DNA of 5,083 nucleotides, taken from positions 1 to 5,083 of the forward strand of contig JAGCRJ010000325.1 of the NCBI GenBank assembly GCA_017964745.1. Direction: 5' to 3'. The position numbers and the translations under genes are program-made. The DNA is from Lachnospiraceae bacterium (GTDB lineage Bacteria > Bacillota > Clostridia > Lachnospirales > Lachnospiraceae). The notes under the pieces were generated by a model. That model saw nothing but the letters and a program-made list of their open reading frames with translations, was not told where the DNA came from and ran no database searches. This document shows positions 1 through 5,083 of this stretch, piece by piece; within the stretch, counting starts at the first letter, position 1; each line of letters begins with the position of its first letter.

Positions 1-344
1 AGAACTATGCCCGGTACGGATTCGGGTTGTGGGCGGTTGTTCTGAAAGAAACCGGGGAATTCATCGGAGATTGCGGTATTACATTACAGAATATTGACGG
101 AGAAAAACTGCCGGAGATCGGATACCATATTCACAAGAAATACTGGCGGCGAGGTTTTGCGAAGGAAGCAGCTCAAGCTGTCAGAGACTGGGCATTTGAG
201 AATACGGATTATCCGTCATTGTATTCGTACTGCAAATATACGAACGAGGCATCATACAGAACAGCGGAAGCGATAGGCATGCATTTTGAAAAAGAGTATC
301 CCGACGAGGCAAACAAGATCACATATGTCTACGTGATCCCATGA
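1..344 (+). CDS. GNAT-family N-acetyltransferase, RimJ/RimL-like (5' end outside the window)
   Basis: The open frame is already running at the left edge (first full codon at base 3) and ends at a TGA at 342-344, so 113 C-terminal residues are visible and the true start lies upstream. The visible part has the C-terminal half of the GNAT fold. First comes a strand with IGDCGI. Next is the acetyl-CoA pyrophosphate-binding motif A region, where GYHIHKKYWRRGFAKEA matches the 'yWgkGyatEA' pattern. After that is the late NEASYRTAEAIGM segment, which corresponds to the common 'N.aSirvleklGf' motif. From family knowledge, such proteins transfer acetyl from acetyl-CoA to an amine: a ribosomal-protein N-terminus, an amino acid, an antibiotic or another small molecule. 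Nothing here identifies the substrate. The 3' end overlaps the convergent radical SAM gene by 26 bp. The family call is firm; a specific function cannot be given. Confidence 0.88.
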   Translation, partial: NYARYGFGLWAVVLKETGEFIGDCGITLQNIDGEKLPEIGYHIHKKYWRRGFAKEAAQAVRDWAFENTDYPSLYSYCKYTNEASYRTAEAIGMHFEKEYPDEANKITYVYVIP

Positions 345-1422
345 TCTGTTCTACAAGCTCACGCTTTTCATACAATACGCATCCGCCGTCGTGATCATCC
401 ATCAGGAGTCCCTCGTCCCTGAGAGCCATAAAAAGCGGAGAGTGCATAGCTTCACGCAGCGAAGTGTTTTTGATATTCACATCCGAATAAGGTGAGAACG
501 GGCAAGGCTCTGCTCCGCCGTGAGAGTTGATATGGAAAAATCCTCTGCCGGCCGCAACACATCCGCCGGAGCCCTTCTCGTCACCCGGAAATGAAATATA
601 CACCATCTGGGGTGCCTCCATACGCAGTCTTTCGATCTCTGATTTTAAGTATTCTCTTTCCTCATCGCCCGGTGCAAGATCTTTGCTTTCTTCGGTAACC
701 GGTACAAATTCCACGAATATGACTGCTTTGCAGCCTCTGTCTGACAACTCGCTCAGGAAATCATCCGAAGTAACCTCGCGGATGTTTTCCTTCGTTACGG
801 TAACGGATGCCCCGAATATCAGGCCGCGTCTGTGAAGCTCGTCCATGTTCCGTATCAGTCTGTCATATACTCCCAAGCCTCTCCTTTCGTCCGTAAGCTC
901 CTTTTTGCCTTCGATGCTCATGATCGGGATCAGGTTACGGCTTGAGTCAAACAGTTCAAAATATCCCTCATCCATGAATGTTCCGTTTGTAAAAACGGGA
1001 AACAGTATGTTTTTTCTTTTTCCGGCGGCTTCTATGACACTGCGGCGGAGCATGGGCTCACCGCCAGCAAGCAGGATAAAGCTTATCCCCAGATCATCCG
1101 CTTCATCAAAGATCCCCGCCCATTCTTCATCCGTAAGTTGACTTACAGGCTCAGCATCAACAGTGGCATGGTTACACCTTGAATAGCATCCGGCGCAGTG
1201 AAGATTACATTTGCTGGTTATGCTCGCGATCAAAAAAGGCGGTATGTGTTCATTGTTTTCTTCTGCTTTCTTGCGCTTTTGAGACGCTTTTGCACTGGCC
1301 GCCGCAAATCCGAGCATGAACGCACTTTCTTTCGGATTTTTGAGAGTAGCCTTTATAGCATCCGAAACAACACGCTCGACGCCTTTTGTCATATATTCCT
1401 GAATATCAAATTCTTTTTCCAT
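319..1422 (-). CDS. Radical SAM protein of unknown reaction, with partial SPASM-like C-terminal cysteines
   Basis: This 367-residue cytoplasmic protein has a canonical radical SAM signature, C72-NLH-C76-AG-C79 (CX3CX2C), which ligates the 4Fe-4S cluster that cleaves S-adenosylmethionine. A further Cys (C83) follows closely. The 'GGEP' SAM-binding motif is at residues 120-123, and TNGT (145-148) and SIEG (169-172) mark later barrel strands. The C-terminal part has C288, C307 in a GGAEPCPFSPY context, and C348. This resembles the PC motif of SPASM/Twitch auxiliary-cluster domains but has too few cysteines for a full SPASM domain. Residues 1-58 form a charged, probably helical extension ahead of the barrel. 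The layout recalls function-unknown radical SAM proteins of clostridia and methanogens and is distantly like the heme d1/AhbD group. That comparison is from memory, and no peptide or cofactor substrate is encoded beside it. The ATG at 1420-1422 is preceded by AAGGA and AGGAA boxes and by a full-consensus promoter. The gene is transcribed alone, leftward, and converges on the acetyltransferase gene. Confidence 0.93.
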   Translation of the reverse strand: MEKEFDIQEYMTKGVERVVSDAIKATLKNPKESAFMLGFAAASAKASQKRKKAEENNEHIPPFLIASITSKCNLHCAGCYSRCNHATVDAEPVSQLTDEEWAGIFDEADDLGISFILLAGGEPMLRRSVIEAAGKRKNILFPVFTNGTFMDEGYFELFDSSRNLIPIMSIEGKKELTDERRGLGVYDRLIRNMDELHRRGLIFGASVTVTKENIREVTSDDFLSELSDRGCKAVIFVEFVPVTEESKDLAPGDEEREYLKSEIERLRMEAPQMVYISFPGDEKGSGGCVAAGRGFFHINSHGGAEPCPFSPYSDVNIKNTSLREAMHSPLFMALRDEGLLMDDHDGGCVLYEKRELVEQIMGSRRHM

Positions 1423-1455
1423 TTGTATTCCTGTCCTTATATTACATTTTGCTAC

Positions 1456-1484
1456 ATTATATTTTACAAAATATAAAATGTCAA
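1456..1484 (-). promoter_or_regulatory. Full-consensus sigma-70-type promoter for the radical SAM gene
   Basis: Read on the minus strand, the -35 box is TTGACA (plus-strand bases 1479-1484) and the -10 box is TATAAT (1456-1461). They are separated by exactly 17 bp, so all twelve box positions and the spacer match consensus. Transcription would start near base 1449, giving a leader of about 27 nt before the ATG at 1422. That leader carries the ribosome binding sequences AAGGA (1434-1438) and AGGAA (1428-1432). The spacer is A+T-rich and holds an inverted repeat. A promoter this strong with an embedded palindrome suggests that expression is held down by a repressor; that is inference. Confidence 0.85.
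1457..1476. repeat. Inverted repeat inside the promoter spacer, candidate operator
   Basis: Arms TTATATTTT (1457-1465) and AAAATATAA (1468-1476) are perfect 9-bp inverted copies around a 2-bp centre. The repeat overlaps the -10 box and fills most of the spacer of the leftward promoter. Shorter half-sites flank it: ACATT at 1444-1448 and 1454-1458, and AATGT at 1477-1481 and 1483-1487. These pair as nested inverted repeats centred within about 1 bp of the same point. The position is where a dimeric repressor would block RNA polymerase. The sequence is extremely AT-rich, so some symmetry is expected by chance. The regulator is not encoded in the window. Confidence 0.5.
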
Positions 1485-1501
1485 TGTTATCTTGCAGAGG
1501 C

Positions 1502-1507
1502 TATAAT
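1502..1507 (+). promoter_or_regulatory. Candidate -10 box of the rightward promoter for the diguanylate cyclase gene
   Basis: A perfect TATAAT lies about 54 bp before the ATG of the GGDEF gene and would start transcription near base 1514. There is no recognisable -35 box at 16-18 bp upstream. At 17 bp the hexamer is TGTCAA, which is the same stretch that forms the leftward -35 box on the other strand. No TG extension precedes the -10. If the site is used, the promoter is weak or activator-dependent, and it shares its upstream region with the radical SAM promoter. The leader contains a small possible hairpin, GATCC/GGATC at 1517-1521 and 1528-1532. It is too short and weak to call a riboswitch. 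Confidence 0.4.
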
Positions 1508-1548
1508 GCTAAGTAAGATCCGGTTATGGATCAGTCTTTGCATGAGGG

Positions 1549-1555
1549 AAGGTGG
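1549..1555 (+). promoter_or_regulatory. Ribosome binding site that fixes the start of the GGDEF gene
   Basis: AAGGTGG, one mismatch from AAGGAGG, lies 5 nt before the ATG at 1561. An in-frame GTG at 1552 overlaps this site and has no comparable spacing of its own, so the ATG is the better start. It gives a protein of 496 residues. Confidence 0.75.
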
Positions 1556-1560
1556 GAAAC

Positions 1561-3051
1561 ATGAGTATCGCATCGCTGACTCTGAGCAATTACATTATGG
1601 TGGCAGAGCTTCTGGGATTATGGGTAATGCTGGGATCCAACGTTCACCTTAGCAAGAGGACCATCACTGCTACCCGAATAGTTATAATCCTGATCTTTGT
1701 TGAAGCGATCTGCTGGGGAGTTGAAAGATATACCAGAGAGATAGGTTATCTTACGCAGATCAGGATCATACTCACACCCACGATCTACCTGCTTCATCCC
1801 ATAATAATGCTGGGCATAATGGATATGGCTGAGTTTGTCAAAAAGCACAGACTCCTTCTGTATCTTCCCGTTCTCATAAGTGCCCCTCTTTTATATTCTT
1901 CCCAATCGACACATCTGTTCTATTGGTTTGACGATAACAATCTTTACAGTGCCGCGGACAGTATTCTGAAATATTATCCGTATTTTCTCTTTTTTGTATA
2001 CGTTGTATTGTTCATCGTTCTGTTCACGATGCGTTATGCCCGATTCGGAACCGTTGAGAGAAAAGGAATACTGGTCAGCATAATTGCAGCGTTTATAGGT
2101 GTTGTTCTTCATGTCGTATTTGATGTGTATGCCGACTACAGTACACTGTTCGCATCGCTCCTTCTCATATACTATTTATCGCTGTATGTGCTGACCGCAA
2201 AGGAAGACTCTCTTACGCATCTTCTGAACCGTCAGTGCTATTATTCGGATTCGGAAAGGCAGAAGGATATCATCACCGCGGTGGTATCCGTGGACATGAA
2301 CGATCTGAAGAAGATCAACGATACACAGGGACATGATGCCGGAGACAAGGCACTTAAAACCGTTGCGGAATGTCTGACTCCCAACCGTCTCAAGAATAAA
2401 AAGGTATATCGTATCGGAGGCGATGAATTCGCCATCTTCTATCTGAACAAGAAAGAGGAGACTGTTCTTAAGGATATTGAGCTGATGAGAGAAGAACTGT
2501 CCAAGACACCGTACGTGTGCGCTTTCGGATATGAAATGGTCGAGGATAAGGATGTTCTCGGTGCCATGCAGATCGCGGATCGCGAAATGTATTCCAACAA
2601 AGCAAAGCTCAAGGACACCAACGAAAGAAGGATCGCTGCCCACAAAGAAGCTACGATCCGTGTAATGCATGAAGCATTGGGATCGGGTATGTGGGGTATG
2701 GAGTTTGACGAAGAAGGAAAGATGACATCCGTTGAGTGGAGTCCCGAATTCAGAAAGATGATAGGCTTTACCGACGAGAACGATTTCCCCAACAAGCTGG
2801 AGTCCTGGTCGGAACGGCTCCACCCGGATGATAAAGCAGCCGTATTAAAAGAGTACAACGACGCTATAGCGGATTATTCCGGTGAGAAGAATTACGATGT
2901 GGAATACCGATTTAAGGTAAAGAGCGGCGAGTGGAGATGGTTCCACGCGATCGGAAGGCTGCTTCGCCGTGATGACGGAGTTCCTCTTTCCTATGTGGGA
3001 ATGTTTGTGGATATCAACGACAGGAAGAATCGGGAGAATGATTTTGTCTGA
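1561..3051 (+). CDS. Membrane diguanylate cyclase: seven-helix sensor, GGDEF domain, C-terminal PAS
   Basis: This 496-residue inner-membrane protein is predicted to make cyclic di-GMP from two GTP. Hydrophobic helices lie at roughly residues 10-26, 38-54, 66-90, 97-113, 139-157, 168-188 and 194-213, a seven-helix sensor module with no signal peptide. The GGDEF domain runs from about 215 to 350. It opens with DSLTHLLNR, then carries metal/GTP residues in DMNDLKKINDTQGHDAGD (D245, N253, D254, H258, D262), an intact GGDEF signature at 286-290, and the closing AD..MY pattern at 339-344. The catalytic set looks intact. The inhibitory RxxD I-site is absent: L277 and K280 stand where R and D would be. 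Residues 365-490 form a PAS fold of the PAS_3 type, with the characteristic W..HPDD (416-424), YDVEYRF and WRWFHA strands, and ending in the 'DINDRK' exit motif. PAS normally precedes GGDEF, so this order is unusual. The PAS ligand and the membrane signal are unknown. Confidence 0.93.
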   Translation: MSIASLTLSNYIMVAELLGLWVMLGSNVHLSKRTITATRIVIILIFVEAICWGVERYTREIGYLTQIRIILTPTIYLLHPIIMLGIMDMAEFVKKHRLLLYLPVLISAPLLYSSQSTHLFYWFDDNNLYSAADSILKYYPYFLFFVYVVLFIVLFTMRYARFGTVERKGILVSIIAAFIGVVLHVVFDVYADYSTLFASLLLIYYLSLYVLTAKEDSLTHLLNRQCYYSDSERQKDIITAVVSVDMNDLKKINDTQGHDAGDKALKTVAECLTPNRLKNKKVYRIGGDEFAIFYLNKKEETVLKDIELMREELSKTPYVCAFGYEMVEDKDVLGAMQIADREMYSNKAKLKDTNERRIAAHKEATIRVMHEALGSGMWGMEFDEEGKMTSVEWSPEFRKMIGFTDENDFPNKLESWSERLHPDDKAAVLKEYNDAIADYSGEKNYDVEYRFKVKSGEWRWFHAIGRLLRRDDGVPLSYVGMFVDINDRKNRENDFV

Positions 3052-3082
3052 TCCCGGAAGAACAAGTTAACAGAGGTGACAT

Positions 3083-3616
3083 ATGCCAAGAGGTTATCAA
3101 CTAAAACCCAATCTCCAGATGAAGATAGAAGACGAGCGGGCCGGAAGGCTTGACTTTGTCTATGAGACCCGTCTGACAATAAGCGAGTGTCTGGAAAGGA
3201 TAGGAAAACCCGTTACCGGAAAACTGTCTGAGTATGAGACGGAGAAAGAGAACGGCATCCTGTACATATCATTTACCGATCAGGCAAAGGATACGGGAGG
3301 GCTGTTTGTTCCGCCGCCCCAGAAATATGCCGTAAGATTTGAAAGCGCGGCAGATATGACTGTGATCAGGGTAAGATATGTCTGGGAGAACGACACCATA
3401 AGCGTTCCATACATCTTAAGGGAAGATATTGACTCCTTTTTCTCAGAGCTGTTTGATGCATCCGTATCGGAATCCGGTAACAAAGTATGGACTGACTCTG
3501 CAGAGGAGGCCGTAAGTAATGATCCGCTTAAGATACACGGAAGCAAAGCATTTTGGATCATCAGCGGTGTATTTGTGATCATCTTTATAATTGCATTCTT
3601 AATGTTTGCAAGATAA
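3083..3616 (+). CDS. Unrecognised 177-residue protein with a single C-terminal membrane helix
   Basis: I do not recognise this family. The soluble part (about residues 1-150) is charged, with predicted alternating strand and helix segments. These include a YETRLTISECLERIG segment near 28-41, strands ILYISF (59-64), YAVRFE (82-87) and MTVIRVRYVW (92-101), and a helix REDIDSFFSELFDA (113-126). Residues 156-175 form one strongly hydrophobic helix followed only by AR, so the protein is probably tail-anchored with its bulk in the cytoplasm. No signal peptide, cysteine cluster or catalytic motif is visible. The ATG at 3083 follows AGAGGTG (3072-3078) by 4 nt. A second Met at residue 13 lacks a ribosome binding site. 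The gene begins 31 bp after the diguanylate cyclase stop with no terminator between, so the two are probably co-transcribed. A link to c-di-GMP signalling is only suggested by position. Coding quality (length, ribosome binding site, helix placement) makes it a real gene. Confidence 0.82.
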   Translation: MPRGYQLKPNLQMKIEDERAGRLDFVYETRLTISECLERIGKPVTGKLSEYETEKENGILYISFTDQAKDTGGLFVPPPQKYAVRFESAADMTVIRVRYVWENDTISVPYILREDIDSFFSELFDASVSESGNKVWTDSAEEAVSNDPLKIHGSKAFWIISGVFVIIFIIAFLMFAR

Positions 3617-3679
3617 GCAGGCGAAGAACAGACATACATTCAGGCATTGATCCTATTATATTTGTGGAAGGGATATAAG

Positions 3680-5083
3680 ATGAAGGAATTTATAAAAGGT
3701 GCAAATCCGTATCTTCCGCTCTGGGAGCATATTCCCGACGGAGAACCCAGAGTCTTTGAGCATAACGGAGAAAAAAGAGTATATATATACGGCTCCCATG
3801 ATATCGAAAGGACAAGGTACTGCGGTAAAAACTATGTTGTCTGGTCAGCACCCGTCGATGATCTGACAGATTGGAAATATCACGGAGTATCTTATGAAAC
3901 TCCGTATGAGGATTCGATCCTTTTTGCCCCCGATGTCGTAAAAAAAGGAGATACCTATTATCTCTATGCCGCAGAGAGATTCGGCAGCCTGGTTGTTGTG
4001 GCTTCTTCAAAGAATCCCTGGGGTCCTTTTGAGAATCCGAAGGAGACAAAACTCGGATTCGATCCCGGAGTTTTGGTTGATGATGACGGAAGAGTATATG
4101 CATATTGGGGAGGATGCGCCGCACCCTGTTATATTGCGGAACTTGAAGATGATATGGCAACCATTAAAGAGGGTACATTGGTCGAGAATCCCATGGGACA
4201 TTCCACCTGTCCGTGGGATCCTGTTGATGACGGACATATATCCCTGATCGACGGCTTTTTTGAGGCATCAAGCCCAAGAAAGGTCATGGGCAAGTACGTT
4301 TACATTTATTCAAAGCGCTACGAAGTTCCCGTACCTGAGCTTGGTGTATATGAGCCCTGCAATGCTTTTCTTTCCTATAAGATAAGTGATTCACCCTTCG
4401 GACCGTTCCATGACGGAGGAGATATCAGCTTTAACGGCGGAGAGATTCTCCACGACAGCGAAGGCAACGGCACCATGACATACAGATGGGGAAACAATCA
4501 TGGTTCCATTATGGAAGTAAACGGGAAGTGGTATGTTTTCTATCATCGTCAGACAGGTACCGACGAGTTCTCACGTCAGGCAATGCTTGAGCCTGTTGAT
4601 GTTGCGATGGGAAAGGACGGAAAGCTTTATATCGGTGATGTAAAATATCTTGCCGGTGAACCCGTGTCCTCAAAGCCTGTTGAGATGACTTCCCAGGGAC
4701 CGCATATCAACGGACTTGATGCATACAAGTGGATATCCGCAGGTTATGCATGCCACATATACGGCAGCAGGTTGAATGCCAACATCCGTCCTGATTATGA
4801 GGAGCGCGACGATATCTCAGCACCTGTTGTCAACATTACTTCAGGTACAACCGTCGGTTACAGATACCTTCAGTTCGGATCAAATTCCGCAGGGACGGTA
4901 ACCGTTGCCCTTGAAGAGGCGAAGAAGGTCAAAGTAAATGTGCGCATTGATTCATACAAAGGGCGCGTTATCGGCAGCTTGGACTTTGACGGCTCTGTGA
5001 AAGAAGAGACGGCAAAGCTCGAAACCGGAGTGATCGGAAAGCATGCCGTTTACTTTGAATTCCTGTCAGAGGATGAGAACGAG
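3680..5083 (+). CDS. Glycoside hydrolase family 43 enzyme with C-terminal CBM6-like domain (3' end outside the window)
   Basis: An uninterrupted frame of 468 codons runs from the ATG at 3680 to the right edge with no stop. GGAAGG (3666-3671) is a ribosome binding site 8 nt upstream. The N-terminal five-bladed propeller (about 1-330) shows GH43 landmarks. NPYLPLWEHIPDGEPRVF carries the likely general base D20. GFDPGVLVDDDG carries the likely pKa-tuning D128. FFEASSPRK carries the likely acid E195. GNNHGSI (271-277) with YVFYHR supplies the conserved active-site histidine, H274. These role assignments follow family patterns. Residues from about 375 (VVNITSGTTVGYRYLQFG through GSLDFDG to HAVYFEF) match the beta-sandwich pattern of CBM6 and are close to complete at the edge. 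Known relatives cleave arabinose or xylose from arabinoxylan or xylo-oligosaccharides; the exact activity cannot be read here. There is no signal peptide (MKEFIKGANPY), so the enzyme is likely intracellular and acts on imported oligosaccharides. It starts 63 bp after the small membrane protein gene. Confidence 0.93.
   Translation, partial: MKEFIKGANPYLPLWEHIPDGEPRVFEHNGEKRVYIYGSHDIERTRYCGKNYVVWSAPVDDLTDWKYHGVSYETPYEDSILFAPDVVKKGDTYYLYAAERFGSLVVVASSKNPWGPFENPKETKLGFDPGVLVDDDGRVYAYWGGCAAPCYIAELEDDMATIKEGTLVENPMGHSTCPWDPVDDGHISLIDGFFEASSPRKVMGKYVYIYSKRYEVPVPELGVYEPCNAFLSYKISDSPFGPFHDGGDISFNGGEILHDSEGNGTMTYRWGNNHGSIMEVNGKWYVFYHRQTGTDEFSRQAMLEPVDVAMGKDGKLYIGDVKYLAGEPVSSKPVEMTSQGPHINGLDAYKWISAGYACHIYGSRLNANIRPDYEERDDISAPVVNITSGTTVGYRYLQFGSNSAGTVTVALEEAKKVKVNVRIDSYKGRVIGSLDFDGSVKEETAKLETGVIGKHAVYFEFLSEDENE

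Noticed and set aside
317..338. Bidirectional terminator hairpin at the convergent gene ends
   Set aside because: The stem is only 6 bp with a 10-nt loop, and neither strand has a following U-tract. The bases are also coding on both strands, so I do not call a terminator.
1552..1560. GTG at 1552 as the start of the diguanylate cyclase
   Set aside because: The GTG overlaps the best ribosome binding sequence (AAGGTGG, 1549-1555), which is correctly spaced for the ATG at 1561.
1508..1560. c-di-GMP or other riboswitch in the GGDEF leader
   Set aside because: The leader is under 55 nt with only a 5-bp hairpin (GATCC/GGATC), too short for any known riboswitch aptamer of that class.
1386..1652. 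Open frame on the plus strand bridging the intergenic region into the GGDEF gene
   Set aside because: It is composed of the complement of the radical SAM start, the promoter region and an out-of-frame part of the GGDEF gene. It has no ribosome binding site and low-complexity AT-rich content.
2176..2823. A 215-codon open frame on the minus strand
   Set aside because: It lies wholly inside the diguanylate cyclase gene, antisense to the conserved GGDEF and PAS regions. Its translation has no recognisable domain and it has no convincing ribosome binding site, so it is a shadow.
3655..3660. TATTAT as a -10 box for a separate GH43 promoter
   Set aside because: No -35 box lies 16-18 bp upstream, and the implied start would fall on the ribosome binding site. 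Read-through from the upstream genes is at least as likely.
3690..4160. A 156-codon open frame on the minus strand
   Set aside because: It is antisense to the GH43 catalytic domain, and its product is rich in Arg, His, Leu and Ser with no fold or motif, which is typical of a shadow frame.

Overview
This 5,083-base window looks like chromosomal DNA from an anaerobic Firmicute of the Lachnospiraceae type (Butyrivibrio/Pseudobutyrivibrio-like). That placement is inferred by eye from moderate GC, Gram-positive-style AG-rich ribosome binding sites, a membrane GGDEF protein carrying a clostridial-style PAS domain, and a GH43 hemicellulase without a signal peptide. No rRNA or other marker gene is present, so it is tentative. 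I see no mobile element, CRISPR array, tRNA or phage signature.

Layout, left to right. (1) The 3' part of a GNAT acetyltransferase gene (+ strand) enters from the left edge. (2) A radical SAM gene on the minus strand (319-1422) converges on it, and their 3' ends overlap by 26 bp. (3) A short AT-rich intergenic region (1423-1560) holds a full-consensus sigma-70-type promoter (TTGACA, 17 bp, TATAAT) firing leftward into the radical SAM gene. The spacer of that promoter is filled by a near-perfect palindrome with further flanking half-sites. A second, weaker promoter candidate fires rightward. (4) Three genes follow on the + strand: a seven-helix membrane diguanylate cyclase with a C-terminal PAS domain (1561-3051), a 177-residue unrecognised protein with one C-terminal membrane helix (3083-3616), and a GH43 glycoside hydrolase with a C-terminal CBM6-like domain (3680 onward) that runs off the right edge with no stop codon.

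The diguanylate cyclase and the small membrane protein are 31 bp apart and are probably co-transcribed. The GH43 gene begins 63 bp later and may be part of the same transcript. No shared pathway is evident. The set reads as c-di-GMP signalling beside hemicellulose-oligosaccharide breakdown, with a radical SAM enzyme of unknown reaction divergently transcribed. The features most worth a second look are the nested palindromic control region, the uncharacterised radical SAM protein, the GGDEF-then-PAS domain order, and the orphan tail-anchored protein. I did not find a convincing new multi-gene system.
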